A stretch of 64,000 bases of DNA, taken from the NCBI GenBank assembly GCA_018268465.1, contig JAFDWN010000036.1, positions 1-64,000 on the forward strand, given 5' to 3'. Below, one piece after another: positions 43,289 to 51,190 of the stretch. A model generated the notes under the pieces. The model was not told where the DNA came from. It worked only from the letters and a program-made list of their open reading frames with translations, and searched no databases. The DNA is from Actinomycetota bacterium. Its GTDB lineage: Bacteria; Actinomycetota; Actinomycetes; Mycobacteriales; Mycobacteriaceae. A program made the translations under genes and the position numbers. Position 1 is the first letter of the stretch, and every line of letters begins with the position of its first letter.

Positions 43289-44235
43289 GCCAGTTTCGAC
43301 CGTCCGGACGGCGAGAACTCATCGCGAACACTGGCCCGGTAGCGCAACGGGGACATCCCGACCTCACGTTTGAAGGCGTTGCTGAACGAACTCTCCGAAC
43401 CGTAACCCAGCTCGAACGCCAACGATCCCACCCGGGTATCGCCGTCGCGCAGCCGGCGCTGCGCGATGAGCATGCGCCACGCATTGAGATACGTCAGCGG
43501 CGGGACACCCGCGACCGCCCGGAACCGCTCGGCGAACGCGGTGCGTGACATCGCCGCACCATTCGCCAATTCCTCAAGACGCCAAGGCTTTCCGGGATCG
43601 GCGTGCAACATCCGAACGGCGGGGCGCAGTCGCTCGTCGGCGAACAGTCGCAGCCATCCCGCGGGCAGGTCGTCGGTCTGGGTGATGTAGGCGCGCAGCA
43701 CGTCGAGCAGCAGCAGCTGCGCATGCTGATGGATCGCGAACGACGCGCCGATCCGGTTTCCGGTGACCTCGTCGACCAGCCGCACGAGAAGACCCCGCAG
43801 CGCCGACGCCTCCGACCCGCGCACATGCCCCAGCGGCGGCAGCGCCTGCATCAACAGCTCCCGCCCGACCCCGTTGACCTCGATGTGGCTGCCGATGATC
43901 ACCGCGGCACCGGGATCGTCACAGTCGGCACCGTCGATCCGCAGGAACACATCCGACTGGGTCAGCTCCAGGACCTTCACGGGGCCCTCGCCGCTGCCGC
44001 CTTCGGCCTGCGCCCATCGGCGCCCGTTCATGATGGCGACGTCGCCGGGCCCCATATCGACGGTTTCGGCACCGTCGACGGTCAGCCGCACCCGGCCCGA
44101 CACGAGCGCCATCAGCTTCAGCGGTGCGTCGATCTCGAATCGGGACGACCAGCGTCCCCGGACGGCCATACCCCCGGACATCACATTGCGGACCTCGACG
44201 AGGTCGAACACCTCGGACAGTTCGTCACGCACCAT
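43285..44235 (-). CDS. AraC-family regulator with N-terminal cupin
   Basis: About 316 residues. The N-terminal cupin_6-type ligand domain (MALVSGRVRLTVDGAETVDM, GPGDVAIMNGRRWAQ) is followed by two helix-turn-helix motifs near the C-terminus (LEELANGAAMSRTAFAERF and LAFELGYGSESSFSNAFKRE) and the GMSPLRYR tail. The start is taken as the ATG at 44235 (MVRDELSEVFDLVEVRNV), and an in-frame ATG at 44274 is the alternative. It diverges from an SDR gene and is coupled to the PPOX-like gene. Related regulators usually control adjacent reductases, so the SDR at 44310 is a likely target. Confidence 0.87.
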   Translation of the reverse strand: MVRDELSEVFDLVEVRNVMSGGMAVRGRWSSRFEIDAPLKLMALVSGRVRLTVDGAETVDMGPGDVAIMNGRRWAQAEGGSGEGPVKVLELTQSDVFLRIDGADCDDPGAAVIIGSHIEVNGVGRELLMQALPPLGHVRGSEASALRGLLVRLVDEVTGNRIGASFAIHQHAQLLLLDVLRAYITQTDDLPAGWLRLFADERLRPAVRMLHADPGKPWRLEELANGAAMSRTAFAERFRAVAGVPPLTYLNAWRMLIAQRRLRDGDTRVGSLAFELGYGSESSFSNAFKREVGMSPLRYRASVRDEFSPSGRSKLA

Positions 44236-44309
44236 GTCCGTACTATCGCGCAAAAAATGCGGACTGACAACCATTCAAAGTCCGATAATCCTCGGCCACA
44301 GTGGACCGT

Positions 44310-45299
44310 ATGACTGAAAAACAACATCCACTCGGAACCGGGTTCACCGCCTCGTCGACCGCCGAGGACGTCGTCAAGGGCATCGACCTGACCGGCCGCA
44401 GAATTGTGGTCACCGCCGGTCACGTCGGCCTCGGGCTGGAGACCACTCGCGCATTGTCCGCCGCCGGCGCCTCGGTGCTGGTGGGCGCGCGGCATCCGGA
44501 GCGCGCCGCCGCCGCGCTGGCCGGTATCGACGGCGTGGAGGTGGACCAGCTCGACCTCATGGACCCCGCCTCGGTCGACGCCTTCGCCGGCCGCTACCGC
44601 GACTCGGGCCATCCGCTGCACCTGCTGATCAACAATGCCGGCATCATGGCCGCACCGCTGGGCCGCGACGGCCGCGGATACGAGCAGCAGTTCGCCACCA
44701 ACCATCTCGGGCACTTCCAGCTGACGCTGGCCCTGCTGCCCGCGTTGCGCGCCGCCGGGGGCGCGCGCGTGGTCGGCCTCTCGTCGTGGGGACATCATCT
44801 TTCCGACATCCGATGGGACGACCCGCATTTCGACAGCGGTCCGTACGACCCGTGGGCGGCGTACGGCCAGTCGAAGACGGCCAACGTGCTGTTCGCGGTG
44901 GAACTGGATCGGCGCTTTGCCACCGACGGCATCCGCGGCTACGCAGTGCATCCGGGCGGCATCTTCGACACCCAGCTCGGGCAATGGCTCACCGAGGAGC
45001 AGATCCAGGCGCTCGGGGTCTACGACGCATCGGGCAACCCCGTCATCGACCCCGACCGCGATTTCAAGACCCCCCAGCAGGGCGCCGCGACGACCGTGTT
45101 CGCGGCGACCAGTCCGCTTCTCGACGACATCGGCGGGGTGTATCTGCGCGACAGCGACATCGCCCCGCTCGAAGAGGGTGGAGTCGTGGACATCACGGCG
45201 GCCATGGGTGCCGAACGGTCCAACGGTGTGACGCGCTATGCCGTCGATCCCGATTCGGCGCGGCGCCTCTGGGAGCTCAGCGAAAAACTGATCGGCTAG
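44310..45299 (+). CDS. SDR-family oxidoreductase (retinol dehydrogenase-like)
   Basis: A 329-residue extended SDR. The cofactor motif reads TAGHVGLGLETTRAL, with Ala and His replacing usual Gly/Ser positions. The LINNAGIMAAPL, GLSSWGHH and AYGQSKTANVLFAVEL segments with catalytic Ser, Tyr and Lys are intact. The ATG at 44310 is preferred over the GTG at 44301 because AGTGGA is better spaced. It diverges from the AraC regulator. A long hairpin follows at 45305-45367. Confidence 0.87.
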   Translation: MTEKQHPLGTGFTASSTAEDVVKGIDLTGRRIVVTAGHVGLGLETTRALSAAGASVLVGARHPERAAAALAGIDGVEVDQLDLMDPASVDAFAGRYRDSGHPLHLLINNAGIMAAPLGRDGRGYEQQFATNHLGHFQLTLALLPALRAAGGARVVGLSSWGHHLSDIRWDDPHFDSGPYDPWAAYGQSKTANVLFAVELDRRFATDGIRGYAVHPGGIFDTQLGQWLTEEQIQALGVYDASGNPVIDPDRDFKTPQQGAATTVFAATSPLLDDIGGVYLRDSDIAPLEEGGVVDITAAMGAERSNGVTRYAVDPDSARRLWELSEKLIG

Positions 45300-45304
45300 A
45301 TCCC

Positions 45305-45367
45305 CGCCGAACCAGAAGTCTGGGTCGCTGGCGTCGCCGCCAAGCGACCCAGGCTTCTGGTTCGGCG
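45305..45367. terminator. Very long hairpin, 25-bp stem
   Basis: The arms 45305-45329 and 45343-45367 pair over 25 positions with a single G-U wobble (CGCCGAACCAGAAG with CTTCTGGTTCGGCG, and TGGGTCGCT with AGCGACCCA), around a 13-nt loop. It begins 5 nt after an SDR stop and ends 26 nt before the next SDR start on the same strand. It is far longer than a usual intrinsic terminator and lacks a U-tract, so it could also be a palindromic repeat element. Confidence 0.75.
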
Positions 45368-45392
45368 AAAGGTAGGCCATCTAAGGTCGGGT

Positions 45393-46274
45393 ATGAGCAA
45401 GAGCCCGTTGCGACGACTGTCCGAACAGCTGCTGCTGACCAGCATGCGACCCCCGCTGACCGGGCAGCTGCTGATGAACAGCCCGACCCGCGACGCCGTC
45501 GACCTGGCCGGCAAACGCATCCTGCTCACCGGGGCGTCGTCGGGGATCGGTGCGGCCGCCGCACATAAATTCGCCCGCGCGGGCGCCACGGTGCTGGCCG
45601 TCGCACGGCGCCGAGACCTTCTCGACGCCGTGGTCGGCACCGCCGTCGCCGCGGGCGGGGATGCCCGCGCCATCTCCTGCGACCTATCCGACCTGGATGC
45701 CGTCGACGCGCTGGTGGCCGACGTGATCGGTGATCTCGGGGGTGTGGACATCCTGATCAACAACGCCGGCCGCTCCATCCGGCGGCCGCTCGCCGAGTCG
45801 CTGGACCGCTGGCACGACGTCGAGCGCACGATGACGCTGAACTACTACTCGCCGTTGCGGCTGGTCCGCGGTTTGGCTCCGGGCATGCTCGAACGCGGCG
45901 ACGGCCACATCATCAATGTCTCCACCTGGGGTGTGCTCAGCGAATCGTCGCCGCTGTTCGGGGTGTACAACGCCAGCAAGGCCGCGCTGACCGCGATCAG
46001 CCGCGTCATCGAAACCGAATGGGCCGACCGGGGGGTGCACGCTTCGGCGCTCTACTACCCGCTGGTGAAGACCCCGATGATCGCCCCGACCAAGGCCTAT
46101 GACGGGCTGCCCGGACTGAGCGCGGACGAGGCCGCCGACTGGATGGTGCTCGCCGCGCGCCGTCGCCCGGTGCGGATCGCGCCGCGAATGGCCGTCACCG
46201 CCAAGGCCTTGAACACCGTGGCCCCGGCCTGGGTGGACGCGATCATGAAGCGCCAGCAGGTGCAGCCGGGCTGA
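45393..46274 (+). CDS. SDR-family oxidoreductase (Rv0547c-like)
   Basis: A 293-residue short-chain dehydrogenase with an N-terminal extension of about 35 residues before the cofactor motif TGASSGIGAAAAHKFARAG. The NNAG segment, the catalytic Ser in INVSTWGVL and the VYNASKAA pair follow. The C-terminus ends MKRQQVQPG after an ALNTVAPAWVDAI helix, a pattern seen in the mycobacterial Rv0547c group. Gene order with the VOC protein and pitA follows M. tuberculosis. The substrate is unknown. Confidence 0.87.
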   Translation: MSKSPLRRLSEQLLLTSMRPPLTGQLLMNSPTRDAVDLAGKRILLTGASSGIGAAAAHKFARAGATVLAVARRRDLLDAVVGTAVAAGGDARAISCDLSDLDAVDALVADVIGDLGGVDILINNAGRSIRRPLAESLDRWHDVERTMTLNYYSPLRLVRGLAPGMLERGDGHIINVSTWGVLSESSPLFGVYNASKAALTAISRVIETEWADRGVHASALYYPLVKTPMIAPTKAYDGLPGLSADEAADWMVLAARRRPVRIAPRMAVTAKALNTVAPAWVDAIMKRQQVQPG

Positions 46275-46330
46275 CAGCCCGTCCCGTGTCGGCGCCGAAT
46301 CGGGCGCCCGAAGGTGATAGACCAGACTCC

Positions 46331-46717
46331 ATGGAGATCCTGGCCAGCCGGGTGCTGTTCCGGCCGGCGGACTACCAGCGTTCGGTGCGCTTCTACCGCG
46401 ACGACATCGGCCTGGCGGTGGCCCGGGAGTACGCCGGAGGCACAGTCTTCTACGCCGGGCAGTCGCTGATCGAACTCGCCGGCCACGGCGCGTCGCCCGC
46501 GGGTGGCCCGCCCTTCCCCGGCGCGCTGTGGCTTCAGGTGCGCGATGTGTACAACGCCGAGAAGTACCTCGCCGACCGGGGTGTGGCCGTTGTGCGGGAG
46601 GCCCGCCGGGAACCCTGGGGGCTGCACGAAATGCAGGTCGCCGACCCCGACGGGGTGACGCTGATCTTCGTCCAGGTGCCCGAGGACCACCCGCTGCGCC
46701 GCGACACCCGCGGCTAG
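46331..46717 (+). CDS. VOC/glyoxalase-fold protein (Rv0546c-like)
   Basis: A 128-residue vicinal-oxygen-chelate protein starting MEILASRVLFRPADYQRSVR. The paired beta-alpha-beta modules include FYRDDIGLAVAREYAGG and EPWGLHEMQVADPDGVTLIF, where the late Glu and His positions typical of metal binding are present (LHEMQ, VADPDG). The ATG at 46331 matches this start; a frame open from 46286 is longer but not conserved. It follows the SDR by 56 nt. The substrate is unknown. Confidence 0.87.
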   Translation: MEILASRVLFRPADYQRSVRFYRDDIGLAVAREYAGGTVFYAGQSLIELAGHGASPAGGPPFPGALWLQVRDVYNAEKYLADRGVAVVREARREPWGLHEMQVADPDGVTLIFVQVPEDHPLRRDTRG

Positions 46718-46731
46718 CCGAGGCCCTACCC

Positions 46732-46819
46732 GGCGGGAACCGGCTCCGGCACTATCTGGCGGGAACCGGCTCCGGCACTATCCGGCGGGAACCGGCTCCG
46801 GCCCTATCTGGCGGGAACC
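46732..46819. repeat. Tandem repeat, 3.4 copies of 26 bp
   Basis: Units starting GGCGGGAACCGGCTCCGGCA recur at 46732, 46758, 46784 and 46810 with exact 26-bp period and only single-base differences. The last copy enters the 3' end of the convergent DUF3349 gene and encodes its final residues (AVPAR). The array fills the gap after the VOC gene. Confidence 0.85.
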
Positions 46820-47112
46820 GCCAGGGGCCACCCGACCGACGCCAGCCGAGCCGCCACCTGGTGGATCTCCTCGGGATTGGGCTCCTTCTCCGCGACCTCG
46901 CGGATCGCCTGCTGGATCTGCTCAGGGGTGACGGGATTGTCCGCGTCGCCGTCCTTGAGGATGGTCAGCGCCGCGTGCATGACCTCGTCCTCGGTCAAAC
47001 TTCGCTTGAGCAGGGCCAGGAGCGGAAAGTAATCCGTCGGCGGCACGCCATGCGGGTAACCCTCGCGCAGCCAGTGCAGCACCGAGTCGAGAACGCCGGA
47101 CTGTTCGGTCAT
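46804..47112 (-). CDS. DUF3349 protein (Rv0543c-like)
   Basis: A 102-residue soluble helical protein, MTEQSGVLDSVLHWLREGYP, with the family pattern GVPPTDYFPLLALLKRSLT and VTPEQIQQAIREV. A second DUF3349 gene lies at 48923-49243 on the other side of pitA, and the two share the YP-GVP-D-PLLALL-R-LT core. The function is unknown. Its stop is provided by repeat sequence at 46804-46806. It is the last gene of the pitA transcript. Confidence 0.87.
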   Translation of the reverse strand: MTEQSGVLDSVLHWLREGYPHGVPPTDYFPLLALLKRSLTEDEVMHAALTILKDGDADNPVTPEQIQQAIREVAEKEPNPEEIHQVAARLASVGWPLAVPAR

Positions 47113-47116
47113 CGGG

Positions 47117-47401
47117 TCACTTCCTGGCCAGCATCGGGAACAGATCGATCCCGGTGTGGTGGATGATCGTCGTCCTGGTGATCCACAGCACGGCCGTCAG
47201 GATCACCCAGCCGACGAAGACGAACAATGCGATGCCCAGGTACTTCAGCGCGGGATTGGCCGCGTGGATGGCGCCGTCCGCCTCCTGGCCGCCCGCACCT
47301 TTCGAATAGGCCACCAAACCGGTGGCGAAGATCGCGGGCAGCCCGGCACCGAGCAGCAGCCCCACGACGAGCACCTTCAGGATGCTCTCCAGGTATGTCA
47401 T
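47117..47401 (-). CDS. Small membrane protein (Rv0544c-like)
   Basis: A 94-residue protein with two membrane helices (LKVLVVGLLLGAGLPAIFAT and YLGIALFVFVGWVILTAVLW) and a short hydrophilic loop of about 20 residues. GAGGGAAACGG lies just before the start, and a GTG at 47404 is an alternative. It lies between pitA and a DUF3349 gene on the same strand, 41 nt from pitA. Possible partner of the phosphate transporter by position only. Confidence 0.82.
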   Translation of the reverse strand: MTYLESILKVLVVGLLLGAGLPAIFATGLVAYSKGAGGQEADGAIHAANPALKYLGIALFVFVGWVILTAVLWITRTTIIHHTGIDLFPMLARK

Positions 47402-47442
47402 CACCGTTTCCCTCGTCGAATGTGTCTGCGGAACCCGGGCAA

Positions 47443-48699
47443 TCAGACCGAGGTCTTCGGTGCGGCGTCCTTGCCGGCCTCACGAACCTCGGCGGGCACC
47501 ACAGAGTTCGTCGACGAATCCCAATCGGCGTTGACGTTGCTGTGGTCGACCTTCTGCTGCTGCGCACGCCACCACATGTAGAAGGACAGCGCGACCAGGA
47601 TCAGGAAGATGAGCCCGTCGCCGGCCAGCGCCGACCCCGTGAACCCCTTCACCCCGTCCGACAGCCAGTAGGCCAACGCCCCGACCAGGCCGGCGGCCGG
47701 CAGAGTGATCAGCCACGCCACTGCCATCCGGCCGGCGACCGCCCAGCGCACCTCGGCCCCGGGCTTGCCCACCCCGCTGCCCAGGATCGAACCCGTCGCG
47801 ACGTGAGTGGTCGACAGGGCCATCCCCGCGGCGCTCGAACTGAGGATGATCGCGGCCGACGAAGCCTCGGCGGCCAGCCCCTGCGGTGATTCGATCTCGA
47901 CCAGACCCTTGCCAAGGGTGCGGATGACCCGCCAGCCACCCAGGTAGGTGCCCAGACCGATGGCGACCGCGCAGCTGAAGATGATCCAGAACGGCAGGCC
48001 CTGCTCCTTCACGTCGCCGGTCAGATGGCCGGTGGTGATCAGGGCGAGCGCGATGACACCCATCGTCTTCTGCGCGTCGTTGGTGCCGTGCGACAGCGCC
48101 ACCAGCGAGGCGGTGGCGATCTGGCCCCAGCGGAAACCCTCCTCGCGGCGGCGCTTCATGACATTGCGCGTGATCCGGTAGACCAGCCACGTTCCGCAGG
48201 CGGCGACGAGGCAGGCGATCACGGGGGCGGCGACGGCCGGGATGAGCACCTTCTGGGTGATGCCGCTCCAGTTGACCCCCGAGGTGCCCAGCGCGGCGAG
48301 GCCGGCGCCGATCAGACCGCCGAACAGCGCGTGCGAGGAACTCGACGGAATACCGAACAGCCAGGTGAGCAGATTCCACAGAATGCCGCCGATGAGGCCG
48401 GCGAAGATGATCGTCAGGCCGGTCGAGGCGTCGATCGACGGCATCAGTGCGCCGGTCTTGGTGTCCTGGATCTTCAGCACCGACGTCGTGATGGTGACCG
48501 CCACCTCGACGGACAGGAACGCGCCGACCAGGTTGAGGACACCGGCCAGCAGCACCGCCGTCTTGGGTTTCAGTGCCCCGGTGGCGATCGACGTGGCCAT
48601 CGCGTTTCCGGTGTCGTGGAACCCGTTGGTGAAGTCGAAGGCCAGTGCTGTCACGATCAGCAGCACCAGGATGATCATCTCCGCGCTCATGGCGCTCAT
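47443..48699 (-). CDS. pitA: Low-affinity phosphate transporter PitA
   Basis: A 418-residue PiT-family permease with about ten membrane helices. The two inverted signature repeats are present: ALAFDFTNGFHDTGNAMATS near the N-terminus and ATASLVALSHGTNDAQKTMG in the middle. SSSSHALFGGLIGAG and STTHVATGSILGSGVG complete the family pattern. It carries phosphate (metal-phosphate) with protons. The ATG at 48699 (MSAMSAEMIIL) is preferred, and 48690 is possible. It heads a minus-strand unit with the small membrane protein and a DUF3349 gene. Confidence 0.93.
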   Translation of the reverse strand: MSAMSAEMIILVLLIVTALAFDFTNGFHDTGNAMATSIATGALKPKTAVLLAGVLNLVGAFLSVEVAVTITTSVLKIQDTKTGALMPSIDASTGLTIIFAGLIGGILWNLLTWLFGIPSSSSHALFGGLIGAGLAALGTSGVNWSGITQKVLIPAVAAPVIACLVAACGTWLVYRITRNVMKRRREEGFRWGQIATASLVALSHGTNDAQKTMGVIALALITTGHLTGDVKEQGLPFWIIFSCAVAIGLGTYLGGWRVIRTLGKGLVEIESPQGLAAEASSAAIILSSSAAGMALSTTHVATGSILGSGVGKPGAEVRWAVAGRMAVAWLITLPAAGLVGALAYWLSDGVKGFTGSALAGDGLIFLILVALSFYMWWRAQQQKVDHSNVNADWDSSTNSVVPAEVREAGKDAAPKTSV

Positions 48700-48922
48700 T
48701 GTGGGTCCACGAACCCCGATTTGCATAGTTGCGAAAGTCCCGAATACTCCCACCCACCAGGCAATCTGCCCGAAGCGCCGAGGTATTCACGTGACGTTCA
48801 TCCGGCGTACCCGCCATGTTGGCCCCCGCCACGGCCGTCCCGCCGACGTCCAGGATGCGGTACTACCATCGACGCATCCCGATATCCGATCGCCCACCGG
48901 GCCAGGCGGAGGACAATCCACG

Positions 48923-49243
48923 TTGACCAAATTTCTCGCCAGGATCGTTGCCTGGATCACGGCGGGCTACCCCGACGGTGTGCCCGGGCCCGATCGTGTG
49001 CCGCTGCTGGCGTTGCTCACCCGGCGGCTGACCGGCGACGAGGTCAAGCTGGTGGCCAGCGCGCTGATGGATCGCGAGGAGTTCGACCACGTCGACATCG
49101 GCGTGCTGATCACCCAGATCACCGACGAGCTGCCCAGCACCGAGGACGTCGAGCGGGTCCGTGAGCGCCTGGCCGCCAAAGGGTGGCCGCTCGACGATCC
49201 CAGGGACGCCGACGACGCCGGAGACCCGGGGAGCCCGGCATAG
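48923..49243 (+). CDS. DUF3349 protein, second paralogue
   Basis: A 106-residue helical protein with a TTG start (LTKFLARIVAWITAGYPDGV) preceded by GGCGGAGGAC at 7-13 nt. The core GVPGPDRVPLLALLTRRLT aligns with the DUF3349 protein at 46804-47112. The C-terminus is acidic and proline-free until DPGSPA. Its stop TAG overlaps an ATA that may begin menE. It diverges from pitA. The function is unknown. Confidence 0.8.
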   Translation: MTKFLARIVAWITAGYPDGVPGPDRVPLLALLTRRLTGDEVKLVASALMDREEFDHVDIGVLITQITDELPSTEDVERVRERLAAKGWPLDDPRDADDAGDPGSPA

Positions 49244-50385
49244 CCACCCTGCGCCCGCTGCCGGTGCCGGCCGGCCCCTCGGCACTGTCGGTACTGCCCG
49301 CGCTGGAAGGGGTGCTGACCGGCCGGGCTGGGGCGCTGCTACCCGTACCTGCCGACGACGCACGCCAGACCTCGCTGCTGACAACGGCTTTGCGGGCCGG
49401 CGCCGAGATCGGCGACGAAGTGGCGGTGGTGGTGCCCACGTCGGGAAGCACCGGAACGCCCAAGGGCGCGATGCTCACCGCCGACGCGCTCACCGCCAGC
49501 GCCGACGCCACCCACCGCCGGCTGGGCGGGCCGGGCCGCTGGCTGCTCGCGCTGCCCGCCTACCACGTGGCCGGGCTGCAGGTTCTGGTCCGCGGGCTGA
49601 TCGCGGGGCTGTCGCCCGTCGCGGTGACCCCGCAACTGGACGGACTGGCTGCCGCGGTCGAATCCCTGGGCGGCGGTAGGCGTTACGCATCGCTGGTGGC
49701 CGCGCAACTGGACAGCGCACTACGCGACGACGCGGCCGCGGCGGCGCTGGCGCGGCTGGACGCCATACTCATCGGCGGCGGACCGATGCCCGCCGCGGTG
49801 GCCGCCCGCGCCGCGGCCGCGGGGGTCAGGGTGGTGCGCACCTACGGGATGAGCGAAACCGCCGGCGGCTGCGTGTACGACGGCCGCCCCCTCGACGGGG
49901 TGGACATCCGCATCGACGACGGCCGGGTGGTTCTGGGCGGACCCACCATCGCCAGGGGGTACCGCAACCCCGTCGTCCCCGACCCGTTCGGCGAACCCCG
50001 CTGGTTTCGCACCGACGACATCGGCGTCCTCGACGACGCGGGCACGCTGCGGATCCTGGGCCGTGCCGACGACGCCATCAACACCGGCGGGCTGACGGTG
50101 CTGCCACAGCTGGTGGAGACGGCGCTGGCGACCCATCCCGGTGTCGCCGAGTGCGCCGTCTTCGGGGTGCCCGACGATCGGCTCGGCCAGCGTGTCGTCG
50201 CGGCGGTGGTACCCGCCCCCGGCGTCGCCCCGCCCGGCCTGAGCGAGGTGCGCGCCCACGTCGCGCGCACCCTCGAGCGCACCGCGGCGCCGCGGGAGAT
50301 CCACATCGTCGATGCGTTGCCGCGCCGCGGGATCGGCAAAATCGACCGGCGAGAGCTCACCGCGCGGTTCGGCGTGCGGGCATGA
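49240..50385 (+). CDS. menE: o-Succinylbenzoate-CoA ligase MenE, start uncertain
   Basis: An AMP-forming ligase that activates o-succinylbenzoate for MenB. Motifs are VVVPTSGSTGTPKGAMLTA, TYGMSETAGGCVY, the NTGGLTVLPQLVE hinge and catalytic Lys in RRGIGKIDRRE. The protein is shorter than fatty-acyl ligases, as expected for actinobacterial MenE. The start is ambiguous. The conserved N-terminus seems to begin near ATLRPLPVPAGP, preceded by GGGGAG (49229-49234) and an ATA at 49240 overlapping the DUF3349 stop (ATAG). Canonical options are an ATG at 49183 inside the upstream gene or a GTG at 49264 without a Shine-Dalgarno. Confidence 0.9.
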   Translation: MATLRPLPVPAGPSALSVLPALEGVLTGRAGALLPVPADDARQTSLLTTALRAGAEIGDEVAVVVPTSGSTGTPKGAMLTADALTASADATHRRLGGPGRWLLALPAYHVAGLQVLVRGLIAGLSPVAVTPQLDGLAAAVESLGGGRRYASLVAAQLDSALRDDAAAAALARLDAILIGGGPMPAAVAARAAAAGVRVVRTYGMSETAGGCVYDGRPLDGVDIRIDDGRVVLGGPTIARGYRNPVVPDPFGEPRWFRTDDIGVLDDAGTLRILGRADDAINTGGLTVLPQLVETALATHPGVAECAVFGVPDDRLGQRVVAAVVPAPGVAPPGLSEVRAHVARTLERTAAPREIHIVDALPRRGIGKIDRRELTARFGVRA

Positions 50386-50392
50386 TCGGGGG

Positions 50393-51007
50393 ATGGAACG
50401 CACCGTCACCTCGGCCGAACAGCTCCGCGAGATCGTCGGTCACCCCGTCGACGCCGTGATCAAGAAGGTCCGCCCGCGGCTCACCGCCGTCCAGCGGGAC
50501 TGGCTGGCACGCTCGCCGCTGGGTTTCCTCGCCACCACCGACGCTGCGGGCCGCGTCGACGTGTCGCCGAAGGGTGACCCGCCGGGCTTCGTCCACGTCA
50601 TCGACGACTCGACGATCGCGATCCCCGAGCGGCCGGGTAACAAACGCGTCGACGGATTCCTCAACGTCCTGCAGAACCCCCACGTGGGCACGCTGTTCCT
50701 CATCCCGGGCCGTGGCGACACCCTGCGGATCAACGGCACCGGCCGCGTACTCGCCGACGCCGACTATTTCGACACGATGTCGATCGCGGGCAGACGTCCG
50801 ATTCTCGCGCTCGAGATCAGCATCGACGAGGTGTTCAGCCACTGCGCCAAGGCATTTCTGCGGTCCGACGCCTGGGAGCCCGATACCTGGGATCCCGCGG
50901 CGGCACCGTCGGTGGCGCAGCTGGCCAAGGCATTCCTGCCCGAACTGGACGAGGCAGAGATCGGCGCGCGCTACAGCGAGGACGCCATCCGCAAGGATCT
51001 CTACTGA
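50393..51007 (+). CDS. PPOX-class FMN-dependent protein (DR_2398-like)
   Basis: A 204-residue split-barrel flavoprotein. The core segments LGFLATTDAAGRVDVSPKGD, IAIPERPGNKRVDGFLNVL and LFLIPGRGDTLRINGTGRV match the DR_2398 type of pyridoxamine-oxidase-like proteins. The start ATG at 50393 has GGGGG immediately upstream and lies 8 nt after the menE stop, so co-transcription with menE is likely. The substrate is unknown. Confidence 0.85.
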   Translation: MERTVTSAEQLREIVGHPVDAVIKKVRPRLTAVQRDWLARSPLGFLATTDAAGRVDVSPKGDPPGFVHVIDDSTIAIPERPGNKRVDGFLNVLQNPHVGTLFLIPGRGDTLRINGTGRVLADADYFDTMSIAGRRPILALEISIDEVFSHCAKAFLRSDAWEPDTWDPAAAPSVAQLAKAFLPELDEAEIGARYSEDAIRKDLY

Positions 51008-51190
51008 GTTCACCGCTCAACGATGTTGCGGAGACGGCGGTTTCGCATCCGTGCGAGGGCGGGCCACCACACCGACAGTAACCCGATTCTGGCCCGGTCG
51101 GTCCGTAACCGGGTGCAGCGGTCCCCCGGCGCCCCAGGATGTCACCGGGCCGTCAGGAAACCGGCACGCCGATAGCCATAGGCTGGCGGG

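Noticed and set aside
46732..46819. Tandem array as a CRISPR
   Set aside because: Units are contiguous with no spacers, the period is 26 bp, and no cas genes are present.
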